DNA of 64,000 nt, from positions 3,410,001 to 3,474,000 of the forward strand of contig NC_133116.1 of assembly GCF_022965805.1 (NCBI RefSeq), written 5' to 3'. The position numbers and the translations under genes are program-made. This document shows positions 21,560-34,200 of this stretch, piece by piece. The DNA comes from Primulina eburnea (taxonomy: Eukaryota; Streptophyta; Magnoliopsida; Lamiales; Gesneriaceae). Under the pieces are notes generated by a model. The model did no database searches, was not told the origin of the DNA, and was given only the letters and a program-made list of their open reading frames with translations. Numbering within the stretch: position 1 is the first letter of the stretch; each line of letters begins with the position of its first letter.

Positions 21560-23360
21560 AACTTAGCAATTGGTACGATATTCGAGGCGAAGGTTCCAAA
21601 CATAACGGAGAGGTACGAATGAGGCTGAATCTATCGTGAAACTCCTAAAAATTTTCTTTTTCATGTAATTATTTTGAAAAAAATCCCAGTTGTTTGGCAA
21701 TTATGTGTTTATATTTGCACTTCGAAGGGGATCTGTTGTATTCACTGCTTGCAGAAGGTTGAATTTCGAGATAACTTCTCTGTTGATCTAGTTATCTTCT
21801 TGGTGTGTGGTTCAGTTGTATTACTTTGCCAGTGAGGGGTTTTAATGAGTGATTCTAGATATGCTTGATTTAATGGAGAGTGGATTAGTACTGGGTAGTG
21901 AGGAGTGGCATTTTTTTTGGTTTTGAATTTGAGATTTTCTTCTTTTTCAATGAATCTAGGTTAACACTTGTCATTTTCGATTCCTAAACTCTGTCTCACG
22001 ATTTTCTCTATGTTCCAAGGATTAGTCTGACCGGCATTTGAAGTTGTAAAAAGTACAGTTTTGTGCAAAGGACGCTGTTGTTCATCATATTCACAGACAT
22101 TTTGCTCTGTAAGCTTCTCTCGGGAGAGGACTTGGTGAAGTTGAGAAATTTCTGTATGGACTAATACAGAAGATTACAATTATAAGTTTGATATTGTATG
22201 CATTGATTCTGATCATACTTGTAACTCAAACGTTGGCCAATGTGACATAAATTGTGCATGGTTAAATGAATTTTGGCTTCTTTCTGGGACTATATGTTAA
22301 TTATTATTGTCTTGAATAATCTTCTGCAAATTGAGTTTTGTGCCACTGTCTTATGCCATAAAATGAAGAACAGTGATTTGTGCCGTGTGACTGTTGTCTG
22401 TATAACATTCCAGGTGCAGTTATCTTGTTGTTTATTTTTTTGGGGGGTACATTGTATGTAAGGATATCTCTTGGCTCTTGCGTCGCTGCGAGAGAGGTCT
22501 ACGAAAGCTGTGGTGGTTTTTCTAGGTCATCCCGTTGTAGCATTTTAGCACTTTTTGTTTTGTGAGGTCCTTGTGGCCTCGGATGGTTGTATTTTCTTCA
22601 TGCTATCTTATTGTTTGTTGCAACTGTTTCCTTGCAAATAATGAGGTCCAAGGAATTGTGATTCAATTACTTTAGTTGTCATTCAATTAACTGATGCACA
22701 TTCTGCTCTACGTTTCTCTAGTAGCCTCTACCTTTGATCAAATTGAACTAGCACGCTTAGCTGATTCAAATTGTCGGTGTAATATGTCAATACTGAAAAG
22801 GCCATAAACATTCGGCGTGTTTTTACATGTTTTCCGGAATCATCGTATCCCTCATGGTTAAAAGAAATCTAATTAAGGTCACTGAAGTTTATGGCAATAT
22901 TACCTCATCTTGTGACAAATGCTTTGTTTATGATAGATATCAAGAGCTTGGACAAATATGAGCTTTGCAATGATACATAGGGATGTAGAATGGGAGTTAG
23001 AGAAATCTGGGTGGAGTTTTTGTGATTTATATATATTTGGAAGTTCTTGCTCGCTCTCTGAAGAGCTATTCATCCGCAAAAAATTTAGAGAGGATGGGAA
23101 TCAATATTTTATTTCAAATAAATAGTAGCTTGGGAGCATCTTGGAACACATGAGCAATGGAGCTTGTGGAGCACTGCTCACCTCAAGGATTGCTCTCTTG
23201 GTTTGCTGCATAAGTATTATTTTGTTTTGAATTATTCTTGTCTGATCATCCAACCCGTGTTGCATGGAATTCATTTATCATAAGCTGACTTTTTTTATTC
23301 TTCGAATTGGTTCCCCATTTCTCTAGTATTTTATCTTTTGCAGCACTTTAGTATCTGAAA
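21560..23360 (+). other. SR-gene 5' leader with a long intron (inferred)
   Basis: A leader exon may end at 21611 (GGAGAG/GTACGAATG) and the next begin at 23344 after TTTTGCAG, 17 bases before the ATG. That leaves a 1.7-kb T-rich intron. Long leader introns are common in SR34/SR30-type genes. The first exon's start is unknown. Confidence 0.5.
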
Positions 23361-25882
23361 ATGAGTGGTCGTTTCTCTCGCTTAGTTTACGTTGGGAATC
23401 TTCCGGCTGATATAAGAGAGTCTGAAGTTGAAGACCTGTTTTACAAGGTTTGAGTTGTAAATTTGACATTTCATCTTTCATTTGTTAAATTGGATGTGGT
23501 TAAAATTTTTTCGTGTCCTGCCTAAATAAATACCTTATTGAAAAGCTATTAAATAATCATCATAATTAAAATCACTTTCTTACATTTTTTTACCTTTTAT
23601 GTATTTGTACTCTCCCCTCTGAAAAATCCCGATCTCTAATTTTGTCAAATCAGTCCTCTTGTTGTAAATTTTATCGAGGGTAGTCCATGTGTAGAGGATA
23701 TTTTTTTTTCTCTGTAATCTTATGGAAGGAAATGTGTGTTTGCGATTAATTTGGTGTTTACATTTACATATTCCTTAGGTTTGGCTGGTCTGCGATTTTA
23801 ACCCCAACGTGTTTTTACATTTTCACCATTCATTTAAACAACTCCCGTTGAAATGTTGTTTTCCAAAAGTTTCTTGCCTAATAAGTAACCTTTTTCTTGT
23901 GCAGTATGGTCGCATATTGGATATTGAACTGAAGATTCCTCCACGTCCTCCGTGTTATTGCTTTGTGGAGGTTTTTTGCAATTATGTTTGCTTATAGATT
24001 CCTCAAGATATTTAAAGAATAATTGTATTCTGTATTTTTTAAGCTAAGAAAATAACCAGTGGTCTGAATCTATATTTAGTTTGAGAATGCCCGGGATGCT
24101 GAAGATTCTATTAGGGGTAGAGATGGCTATAACTTTGATGGTTGTCGACTGAGGGTGAGTTTATTAAATTAAAATAAGCTCGAAGTTTGCTTTCTTCTAT
24201 AATTTTTTTATTGCCCTCAATTTATTGGTGGCATATCTCCCTTTTCTATTCTTTCTTGACATCTCCTGCTACTCAATTAAGGTTGAGCTTGCACATGGTG
24301 GTAGAGGACCCTCATCATCTAATGAGCGACGTACTGGTCATGGCCGGGGTGCGGATGGTGGGCGCCATGGCATTTCTCGCCATTCTGAATATCGTGGTAC
24401 TTTCCAAATTAGCTCGTATCATGTGGCTTTATGACTTTACTCTGTTCAAATTACATGATGTGATTTTTTTTGCATGTGGACGTGTCTGTGGACAAATAGT
24501 TGTTGTTCGTGGGCTTCCTTCATCTGCCTCTTGGCAAGATTTGAAGGTTTGTGGGATATTTTATTTTCAAACAGTACACGCCTTTCCGGCGGCCCCCATA
24601 TTTATCTTTTCTGGATATGTTTCAGGATCATATGCGGAAAGCTGGGGATGTTTGTTTTGCAGAAGTTTATCGTGACAGTGAAGGCATTACATATATGATT
24701 GTTTACTTCTTTTTGTTTCTGGTGTTGGTTTCGTGTTTTTATATATATCTTTATGTACCCACATAAATTTTGAAGTTATGAAATATTCACCTCAGTTGTT
24801 GTCAGGATTGATAGCTCATATCAAGTTATGCTTATATTATAATAAATATCTCAACCGAAACAGTGGTTCTGTAAGTTAAGGGATTAATCATGTTTTTATT
24901 ATTCGAATGCAGGAGCCTATGGTCTTGTTGATTATACCAATTATGAGGACATGAAATATGCTGTAAGTTAAGGGATTAATCATGTTTTTATTATTTGATG
25001 TAATCCGGTCCTGACTTTTTGTAATAAATCAGATAAGGAAACTTGATGATACGGAGTTCAAAAATCCTTGGACCAGAACTTATATCCGGGTATTTCCACC
25101 CCATTTCACTTTCAACCAAAATCATATACCTTCAAAAGCTCCGATGCAACAGATAGTTCTCACTCCTCTTGTTGCGTTATTTATTTTGAATAAATTCCAC
25201 CCTTTATTTGTCGTATAGTTTCCTAGAATTTTTTCGTTTTTTGTTATGGTTTGCAGTAATTTTGATTATAGCAGTCTTTCAGTGTTTTCTTCTTTTATAA
25301 TGTATGCGTGCTCACACCATTGGGCTAGGTTAAGGAACACAAAGGCAGTCCATTAAGAAGCCGAAGTAGAAGTCGCAGCAGAGGCCGAAGTCCGAGGAGG
25401 AAAAGAAGGTAAAGTTATGCGCTATATCCTGAATTATTTGTATTTTGATTGAAATAAATACTAAATCATCAATTGAATCATTTCATTGGGCAGCAAATCG
25501 GCAGACCGACCTGCTTCCAGATCACTATCTGCATCTCCTGCTAAACCTTCTAGGTAATGGTTTTCAGTTCTCAGTGTCTAGTCAACATTTTATTACGTAC
25601 ATCCACTCGTTTTAAAATCAGCATCTCCGTGTTCTTTGCTTGTTTGTGTGGACTCAGGTCCAGGTCCAGGTCCAGATCAAGGTCAAAGTCTGCTTCCCCA
25701 AAACAGGTAAACACAATATTCTACTCTAAATAATCAAATAAAAATACCTTTCAACATGCAGTGCGTCCCTGGTTGTAGCTGCTGCTTTTAAGTCCTTGCG
25801 TTACTTTTGCTCGTCGAATTTTGGTTTAATTCTTACTAGAAGTTTGAACTTCTTGTGGCTTCAGGATGGTATAGATTCCTAG
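23361..25882 (+). CDS. SR splicing factor, SR34/SR30 (ASF/SF2-like) type
   Basis: Twelve exons join to 253 residues: 23361-23447, 23905-23970, 24080-24154, 24282-24396, 24500-24546, 24626-24683, 24913-24962, 25033-25089, 25329-25408, 25494-25553, 25658-25706, 25865-25882. RRM1 starts [20 protein letters not shown]; a glycine/arginine hinge follows ([18 protein letters not shown]). The pseudo-RRM is marked by [19 protein letters not shown], and the tail is an RS domain ([25 protein letters not shown]). Such proteins bind exonic RNA and recruit U1 and U2AF in the nucleus, and are controlled by RS phosphorylation and by their own splicing. All introns are GT..AG except intron 6, whose donor must be GC at 24684-24685 to keep the frame. 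The invariant SWQDLK core is intact, so the product should be functional. Confidence 0.95.
24869..24995 (+). repeat. exact 35-bp direct repeat flanking SR exon 7
   Basis: The 35 bases starting CTGTAAGTTAAGGGATTAAT occur at 24869-24903 and again at 24961-24995, 92 bp apart. The second copy is the exon 7 donor and start of intron 7. The first lies at the end of intron 6 directly before the exon 7 acceptor. A donor-like site (CT/GTAAGTT) is thus present both before and after exon 7. Confidence 0.95.
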
Positions 25883-27015
25883 AATATTATCCATCCGCCT
25901 GGAAGAACACAACAGATTGAAACATGTCTTTCTGAATGATTTATGTTGTCGGATGTTTATTTGGAGCTGCGTGGATCTAATTTTGAGTGACCTGACTTCT
26001 ATCCTTTAATTGCTTAAAACTTCTTTGGATATGATATGGTTTTATTATTACCTAGTATAGTATTTTGCGAAGGTAAGTGGATTACGAGTTGAATATAAGA
26101 GCCTGTTGAAAGTGGATGGCTAATATTTTCAACAAAGATGAACATTTAATACATTTTTATCACGTAAAATTGATAACCATGGTGCGAAAGAGCCCAAATA
26201 TGCAGCAAATAAAATTCAATTTTAATAGGTTAACATGATTCGATCCATTTGTAACGCTCAGTTTGTCAGTTAGATATCCAATAAAAATGACGCACAATTA
26301 ACGCCAGCATATTTTCGAAACTAATGCATGTGTTAAAATCGACTCAATTGTGTAGTCCTTCGTTTTTAAATTGATTTTTCACTTTGCTCTCACAAGTTTG
26401 TGAAGAAAAAGTGAATGTTTGTTTGTTTTAATATTTCTTAACACTCCCTACTCTAAAATAACTTTGCCTTGAATAAAATTATTTTTATTTACCATATAAA
26501 AGAAGATGCATTTTTGTAAATCCGTTAAAACGACCAAGATTAATCCAAGATGGTCTTGAGTTTTTATAACATATGGGTGAAATGTTATAGATTTTTCCAA
26601 AATTAAGGATGTATTAGCTTATTAATATTTCTTAGGGTTTTTTTTTTCTTCTTTTAGACTTTTCACGAGGATTAATGTAATTATGCCAATATTTAATAAT
26701 GCAAAAACACCTTAGAACAACCTTGGTAATTTTAATGGATAAACACAATTACTCATTTTATCCAATAAGTTTATTATAACAAAAAATTAAAAAAATTCTA
26801 AAATTAACTAAATGATTTGTTAATCATTGTCAATAAATTATTTTTTTTTAAAAACAATTAATTAAAAATATTTGTATGCGAATTATCGAGTTATCAATCG
26901 TGGATTGCTATTTCTAATTACAGTTACCTGAATATTGAAAAAAAAAAATATGAGAGCAAAAAAAGGTAAAGTTACAAAGTTAAAGGAGGCATTTGAGATT
27001 TTGTTTTTGATATTC
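25883..27015. other. SR gene 3' UTR and intergenic DNA
   Basis: The first 200 bp or so look like 3' UTR. The rest is AT-rich and no gene or element was recognised. Confidence 0.4.
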
Positions 27016-27016
27016 A

Positions 27017-27117
27017 TGGGCCATGGCCTAGTTTGGGCCGCCTGAAACTTAAAAAGGGCACCTCCCATATCCAATAAGTAGTTCGCTGAAGTTTTTGAAC
27101 CCTAACGCTAACCCTAA
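27017..27117 (+). promoter_or_regulatory. site II and telo-box motifs of the P1 promoter
   Basis: TGGGCC occurs at 27017-27022 and 27034-27039 (site II elements, bound by TCP factors). AACCCTAA occurs at 27098-27105 and 27110-27117 (telo-boxes). This pairing is the known signature of plant ribosomal protein promoters active in dividing cells. The telo-boxes lie 48-67 bp before the ATG. Confidence 0.85.
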
Positions 27118-27164
27118 TTTCACCCGCGGAAGCCGTCCGTAGATCGAAGATTTGAACGGTAGAA

Positions 27165-27883
27165 ATGTCGGTTGCAGAGCTTGCCTGCTCCTATGCGGCC
27201 TTGATCCTTCATGATGATGGAATCGCTGTCACTGTAAGAATGAAAAGTATTTGAATACTTATGTGGTTGGGGTGTGCTTTGACTAAAAGTTCCTTATTTA
27301 ATTTTGTTTATCAGTCGGAGAAAATTGCGGCTCTGGTGAAGGCAGGTGGTTTGACTGTGGAATCGTATTGGCCGAGTCTATTTGCTAAACTTTGTGAGAA
27401 GAGGAACATTGAAGATCTTATCATGAATATCGGCTCCGGAGGTGGCGGTGCTGCCGTTGCAGTTGCAGTTGCCGCTCCTGCTGCTGGTTCCGCTGCCGCG
27501 GCTGCCCCGGCTGCCGATGAGAAGAAGGTGCTAGTTTTTGTTGTTTGTTTTCTTTTTTTCAAATGCAGTATTTTGTTTACATATGGTATTCTATTGTAGT
27601 GATGTCCTGGTAATTCTTGAGATACGTTTGGATCTTAACAAATTATGAAATCTATTGCAGATTATTGTGGCTCATAATGGATTTAGTTTACTTCTTAGTT
27701 CCATTTTTTGGATTCACTATTTCCTATAATCAGTTCGAACTTGAGTTTAATGGTATCAGTAGGGGATGATGCTTTTGGGTATCGTTATTGGGTATCATTT
27801 AATTGTGTGTTTGATAATTTGATTTCCAGGAGGAACCAAAGGAGGAGAGTGACGACGACATGGGATTCAGCTTGTTTGACTAG
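27165..27883 (+). CDS. RPP1: 60S acidic ribosomal protein P1
   Basis: Three exons (27165-27233, 27315-27527, 27830-27883) encode 111 residues, the normal P1 length. The N-terminal helical domain starts [20 protein letters not shown] and continues with [20 protein letters not shown]. An alanine-rich hinge ([14 protein letters not shown]) follows. The tail ([17 protein letters not shown]) is the conserved acidic end that contacts elongation factors and is the target of ribosome-inactivating proteins. P1 pairs with P2 on P0 to form the ribosomal stalk in the cytosol. Intron 1 falls at the position common in plant P1 genes. Nothing in the frame is broken. Confidence 0.96.
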
Positions 27884-29585
27884 CTGTTATAGCCATGTTT
27901 CATTTTTTGCGAACAGGGTATCAGGCTAATTTGAGTTATGACTATCTGATTATTGAGATTTTGTTCTACTTTTGGAAGAATTATTGTCAACATTGCTACA
28001 ATTATCCGGTGTCCATTTTTTTGATAGACCGTAAATTTGATATGTCAGCGTTATTTGAAGCCTTGGTATGATTATTATTTAAAAATTTGCAGTTTGGCCT
28101 TGGTTTAAATTTTCAAGTCGCATGAAATGTTTTGATTTCTGCTGTTAAATGATGCCTTGATGTTCAAAGCTGTCCTCTTTTCTTGTCCATGATCATTATC
28201 TCATTATTTGCTCTCTTTCTTTGTTCGATCCCTGAGTCACCGGCTTCACGAGTGAAGATGTGAATCTGTCTTCTGGTGATGTATTACTCAAAACATTATC
28301 ATTTCAAACTCTCTTCATTGATCTTTTACTTTGACTTCTAAGAATTTTTTGGCTTATTTGTGATGTTCGGAATTGTTTGTATAGTGCATATTCTTGAATC
28401 CCTGTAGTCCGTTTCATGCCATTCTAGAATGAAATCAATATCGTATAAACTTTAAGCGTTTCTTTCAACTTTTGTGCTTGAATTATTCTTTTGTTCATGT
28501 TTTGGGCCTGTCTCGTGCTTTGTGGACCTGATACCACTTTCTTTATTGGGATTATGAAGTGAATTTGTTGATCCTTTATCAGGAAATTTGACTGAAATTC
28601 CCAAATAAGTTAAATCAAGTCAGTATGTATGTCATATTGGTTTAAAATATGACAATTGTCCATCTAAAAAACAAATAAGTACTGACAATTGTTTCTTTAC
28701 GAAGAAATTAGACAGCGAAGAAAACAGCTATTTTATATACAAAAAGTTGTACAAGTCTTTGAAACGATTATGAAAAATACATTATGTACTCTTGTTTACA
28801 ATTCAGCTTCCAAGACTATATTATGTATTATATACTAAAGTTGGAATGCAACATGAAGTTCGTTTTACTGATCGCAAACATTACAAAACTCCATATTGTT
28901 TAAAAAAAAAGCCAAATCATCTATTTCAATAGCGCGGTAAATTACTTTGCAAAAGAAGATGTTTATTATTATTTATTTTCAAGTTACTTTTGTCAAGTAA
29001 AATTACAAAATAACCTGTGTCATATCTATCAAGCTTAAACGTGAAGTTGGCCTGACCATATTGAAATCATATTTTTGTATTATTCATTTACTTTTCTTAC
29101 AGTTCATGCATATCCACCTCCCCGTTGCTATTGACATGCTATATAATTATTTTTCGACGTATTCATTCTCCCATCACCAATATTTGACTTTTAGAGCATG
29201 TTTATGGAAGAATGAAAAAACAGGCACTTAAATTTGAACGAGGTATGGATATGGATGAGTTTACATACGTTGTCTGCCATACAAGTGTGTCAAAAAGTTT
29301 GAATTTTTTTAATGTTCCAACTTCTAACTGTAAATTTAATATTTTCAAACACTGAATTTTGGCAGACTAAGTAGGTCAAACAAAGGCAGCCACCATACGA
29401 GGGCTGGTTGACCCATGGTTGGTCGCATGAATTTTACCCCAATTCTTTATTCAAAAAATTATAATAAAACTAAATATCTTTCCACACGAAATCCTACACG
29501 TTTGACGTTACTTCCATAAAAAAACAAATATGAGCTCCATTATAACGCATGAACAAATTGACCCATTCTTTCTCAATAGCCATTA
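27884..29585. other. P1 3' region and intergenic DNA
   Basis: Roughly the first 700 bp are T-rich, unassigned DNA. The remainder is AT-rich. No gene, repeat or RNA was recognised. Confidence 0.4.
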
Positions 29586-29749
29586 CACGTGGTAATGTTT
29601 TTCTGGTACGAATAATACCCACGTGTCAAGTTAACACAAACGAAAAGTAGACAAGTGAGCGCGTTTCCAGTTACTTCCCAACGTTTGAAACGCGTTGAAA
29701 TTCTTGGAGAAGTTTCTTATTCCAACACAATTTCACCGTTCTATAAATA
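29586..29749 (+). promoter_or_regulatory. G-box/ABRE pair and TATA box of the small gene
   Basis: CACGTG occurs at 29586-29591 (inside the near-palindrome CATTACACGTGGTAATG) and at 29620-29625 (CCCACGTGTC). Both match ABRE/G-box sites bound by bZIP factors. A TATA box CTATAAATA lies at 29741-29749, about 105 bp before the ATG. The arrangement suggests an abscisic-acid or stress-induced promoter. Confidence 0.7.
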
Positions 29750-29852
29750 CCCTCTCCTCCAATTCCCATCTCCATAAATACCAAAGTTCTTTCTTTGTTG
29801 ATAATTCAAAGTTCTCATTGCGAAGAATACTCGCTCGATTTCGAATTAAGTC

Positions 29853-30092
29853 ATGTTGACATCCATTTTCAGTTCATTCGATCTGCTCGGTGCTGAAACT
29901 TTTGGCCAGAAAGTGAGCGCATACAATAACCAAATCCTACAGAAATCGGCTGCCAAGATCGATGATACCAAGAGTTCTAAAGAGATGAATCCAACGCCGC
30001 AACAGGCGAAGATGTCGGAATTTTCCCGGAGGCCGAGGTTCGCGCTGGAGTTCGATGGTGTCCATTGCTTTGAGACTATACTCCCTTGTTGA
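29853..30092 (+). CDS. small plant protein of unknown function, 79 residues, single exon
   Basis: The frame starts MLTSIFSSFDLLGAETFGQK and ends with the motif RPRFALEFDGVHCFETILPC. I recall a similar C-terminal motif (RPRFA-EFDG-CFET) in small uncharacterised plant proteins, but I cannot name a function. There is no signal peptide, membrane helix or cysteine pattern. The middle is polar and rich in K, S and Q (residues about 30-58), so it may be disordered. The TATA box, G-boxes and compact intronless form fit a rapidly induced stress gene; that is inference. The start codon is the first ATG after the TATA box. Confidence 0.75.
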   Translation: MLTSIFSSFDLLGAETFGQKVSAYNNQILQKSAAKIDDTKSSKEMNPTPQQAKMSEFSRRPRFALEFDGVHCFETILPC

Positions 30093-31273
30093 TTTCCTTT
30101 TTTTAGTGAGATTTTAATAGAGAAAAAAAATCTATACTTTGATTATTTTTTTCTTTTTCGTTTTATATTGTTTTTTTTTGGCACGAGTACAACTTTTTTT
30201 TTGGTGCTGAATGAAGTTTTGTTACTTTTATATTTATGATTCTTATAATATTTTTTTTTACTAGTTACTTTGCACATTAATCATAATTTTTTTTATAATT
30301 TTCGAAGAATTTAAAAATAAAATTGACAAATTATTAAAGTACTAAAATATTATTTGAAATATTGTAATAAAAAAAATAAAAATAAAAGTGTTTATTGAGA
30401 CTAAAAATAAAAATAAAATAAAAGTGTAATAATAAGATAGGACAAAATTAGAAGATCAAAAAATAGATCAAGATCAAGATATTTTATTATCTCTATTATA
30501 AAGATTCTTAATATTAATAATAGACGTTGAATTCATATCATCATGTAAAAGATCAAAAAATTAATAAAAATAAATAAATATTATATTAGTTTTACGGTAG
30601 TATAAGTGAACTATAAATTACAAAAATAACATTTTACCAATTTTTATTAAAATAAAAATAAAGAATGTTTATATCATAACATCAAAAATAAATAATTAAT
30701 TAATATAATAACATGATGAACATGAATATAATGTATATACCAGTCAAGTTATTTTCTGGATAAAAAATGGGCACGACGTTATTTGATATATTATTTATTT
30801 TTAATAAATAATATATACTAGTCAAATTATTTTATGGGTAAAAAATGGACACGACGTTATTTGATATCTTTTTTATTTTTAATAAATAATAAAGTCATCA
30901 AAGCTTGACGCACTTGAGCATCTACATCAAATATCCTAAATATCTCACCCTAAATTTTACATTTTACATAAAAAGAACCTTTCTACCCCATTTATTCCTC
31001 AAATTTAGATTTTATGAAAGTAAAACTTCTCTAAATTTCCCTATAAACTCAGTTTTAGAAAGATGTGAAATTATTTCTTGAGTGAATTAAGCATAGAAAC
31101 AATAAAAAAAAATTCCAATAATCAGTTTGAAGCAAACAAGCCTGTATGCAATATCTAGGACAGAAGAGTATCATATAACAAAACTCCCCATTTCACTAAA
31201 ATCACATTCAATCAAGAATCAAAGTAATTGTAGATGATAAAATCTATGAACCAAGAGCAGGTATTGAATTCTT
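30093..31273. other. AT-rich intergenic DNA
   Basis: This includes the small gene's 3' UTR, with long T runs, and the PUB gene's 3' UTR near 31.1-31.27 kb. No gene was recognised. Confidence 0.4.
30734..30893. repeat. tandem duplication, about 80-bp unit
   Basis: Two adjacent copies share GTCAA(G/A)TTATTTT, TGG(G/A)CACGACGTTATTTGAT and TTTTTAATAAATAATA. The second begins about 80 bp after the first and has roughly ten differences. Confidence 0.8.
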
Positions 31274-34200
31274 TCAGAAAAAAGAAGACTGATCGTGAAG
31301 AACGTTCAACCGAGCAAGTATTGTGGCAGCTAAAGATCTCAAGTTGCTGTTTCCTCTCTGAGTCAAATCCACCAAATACCTCTGAGTTAGTTGTCCATAC
31401 TTCTGTTTATATTCCAGAATTCGAAATATCCTCTCTAAAGAGCTCAATATCTTCTCCTGTAAGCTGGTACATGGGCTTGGGTGACTGATTAGTTTAATCA
31501 TCTCTGCAATTGCATTTGCTTCCTCCAGTACCTTGCAGCCATTTTGCAAACGTTCCCCGTCTATCAAAGTTAAAAGAGCGTCTAAAGCTGCCTCGCAGGC
31601 TTCCAGATTCGGTTCCCCCCTCAGAACCTGAACAAGAGGCTTTACTGCACCTGCTTCCAATAGGCAAAACGAGGATACAACTGTACAGATACCTCGGTGA
31701 ACTGGGCAGGATTCGGGTAAAGCCGAAAAGCACCATAAAACTGGACGCCTAGAGATTTGCCGACTCAGCTCAGGGGAACTCAGAGAGAGTTGGGTCAAAG
31801 AAATTCCTATGTTCCTTCTTGTTAAACTGCTTCCCGTCTCGAGCAGCGGTAGTAGATTGTCTATGATGCCTACTTCCGCTACTTTTTTTTGCAATTGCAC
31901 GCTTGTCCTAACTGTTAAACGGCATATGGCTCCTACTACGCTCTCTGTGAACTGATTTCGTTTACTTCTAATATTCTCACTGTTGAAAAGAGAAGTAAGA
32001 CTACTCGTGAGATTGTCGGATTCCAAAAACCACTTGGAGATTTGTGCAGATTCGGGAAGGTTAGCGATTGTACCCAATGTTGAGGAAATTTCTTCTTCGT
32101 TTTCGGAATTCCTGATGATCATGAGCAAGGCTTCGACTGAAGATTGTGTTATGTGTTCCAAGATTTTGGCCTCATCGTCATCTTCTGTCAAGCAGCATAA
32201 TAGCTTGACTGCATTTGCACGTAAAGTGGGATCATCAACCTCACACAATCTCAACAACACTGGCATGGCTGAGTACTGTGAAAGGCAAGCAACCAAGCCA
32301 TAAATTTGGAGGCGAATTTTCAATACAAGCGTATTTAATAATCATCTAAATAAGATGACTAGTCAACTATATTTTACCTGTCTCAATTTTGACTTGATAA
32401 TAACAGCAATGGGTGAAAGGCACATGACATGAAATATCCGGATGATGTTTTGTTTCACACCAGGTCCTGTAAAATTAATCAGCGAATATAATTCAAGAAT
32501 ATCCTCTTCAGATTCCAACAACGGAACTGGAACTGCAGCAGAATCTTCAGGTATACTCGATAGAGCGAGATTTACAATAACTGCAGACACAAGCTCGCGC
32601 CATCTTTGTGTCGATGTTTGGTGATGGAGAATGTCCAGCAATGGTCTGACGGCATGCTTCTTTATCACCTCTTGCCCATTCTTTTTTAAGGTTGACAGAT
32701 TCAGAAGAGCTCCAACAGCAACTATTTTCATCTCCACATCATCATGGGAGACCAAGACAAGAAGTAAATCCAAGACACCATCTTCTACTAGAGATGATTT
32801 GTTATGATTCGTCAACTCCATCTCCCACAAAGTTTTTGCCATTGCCATCTGGACATGATCTGGCCCTGTCAACAAAAATAATCATGGGATGGTTTTGTAT
32901 CAAGAACTAACACATATATAATAGCACAATACAAACATACTGGATAACTGATAGTTAAAAACAAGTTTTCAAGATATTTACCGGCCGAGAGACGCTGCAG
33001 AAGATATTTAAAATAGTTATTATTAGCCATGAGAACGACATTGTCATCCGAGAATGCAAGATTATCCAAAACATTCCTTGCATCTGTGGCGGCTTGATGG
33101 TCGTCACTGGTTAAAATAGTTACAAGAAGAAGTATGCAGCCTTGAACATTACCAATGTAGTCACGCACTGATTCACATTTTGACAGTTCCAGCAGTAAAG
33201 CCACGGCCAATTTCCTTTCCTCGATTTGCCTTCCAAGAAACTGAACAATGTATTTAATTGCATTCTCAACTCTAGCAATTATGTCCTGAAAAATATATTA
33301 TATCAGGAAAAATTGCACAAAGCAAGATATGCAAAACTTAATATGACATAATTGATCATTATATTATAGATGTGATTAAACGTCTCAGAGTATTAGTGAA
33401 CATAAATCATTATAGGAGAAAACATAACTGAGAGTCCGAGACTAAATTCGTACCTTAGCATCATCGTTATACTTTGCCAGCAAACAAAGTATCTGAAGGG
33501 TCTGGTTCCTGATACTCCGATCTTTAACATGGAGGAGCTCAATAAGAGTAGGTATGTAATCCTCCAATATCAACCATTCTCGGTGTATTTCCCTTTGCTG
33601 ACACAGATCCAGCAATTGTTTCAGACAAACTAGAACTTCCTCCTGCCCTCCTGATGATAGTCTTGATTTAAGAGAAGCAAGAATAATCATGGTATTTCTC
33701 TCCTGCCATTCTTCAATAGATTGCCTCAGGGTTCTGTTTGGCCTAAGCATCGAAGAATCCAATGGAGTCGAGGTCAGAGGACACGTGGGGTTATCTGCTA
33801 ACCACTTATCTATGGAGCTCCTCTCAAAAGTATACCCCAAAGGAGTTTCCACAGGATCAACCATAGCTTCTTTAGTGATTGGGCAAATGAACGTCGTTAG
33901 AGGTTCGAGCGGCTGCATACCTAAAGATTTTCTCTTGATTAAGTGTTTCTTTTCTCTATCTTCTAACGACAAAGCTATATCTGCCCTTTCTAACAAAGCT
34001 ATAATCTGATCCATCTGTATGGCTTCGGCCTCATTTTTTCGCAACCTTACATTTTCTATTTCAATCTTGAATTGCTCGAACTCCCTTTTTAATGCTGCAC
34101 GATCAGTCGAAACCCCAACAGCCTTTGCAATAGAGACCAACAAGTTATTAGCAAAAGTACGATCGACATTCCTTTGGTGTATTCCAAATTCTATTTTTTC

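Noticed and set aside
27311..27562. alanine/proline-rich minus-strand frame opposite P1
   Set aside because: Complement of the alanine-rich hinge of P1; a composition shadow.
29690..29725. heat-shock element in the small gene's promoter
   Set aside because: GAA and TTC blocks are present but their spacing does not fit the alternating 2-base rule.
31494..31752. 80-codon frames on both strands inside the last PUB exon
   Set aside because: They are alternative-frame readings of the ARM-repeat coding sequence.
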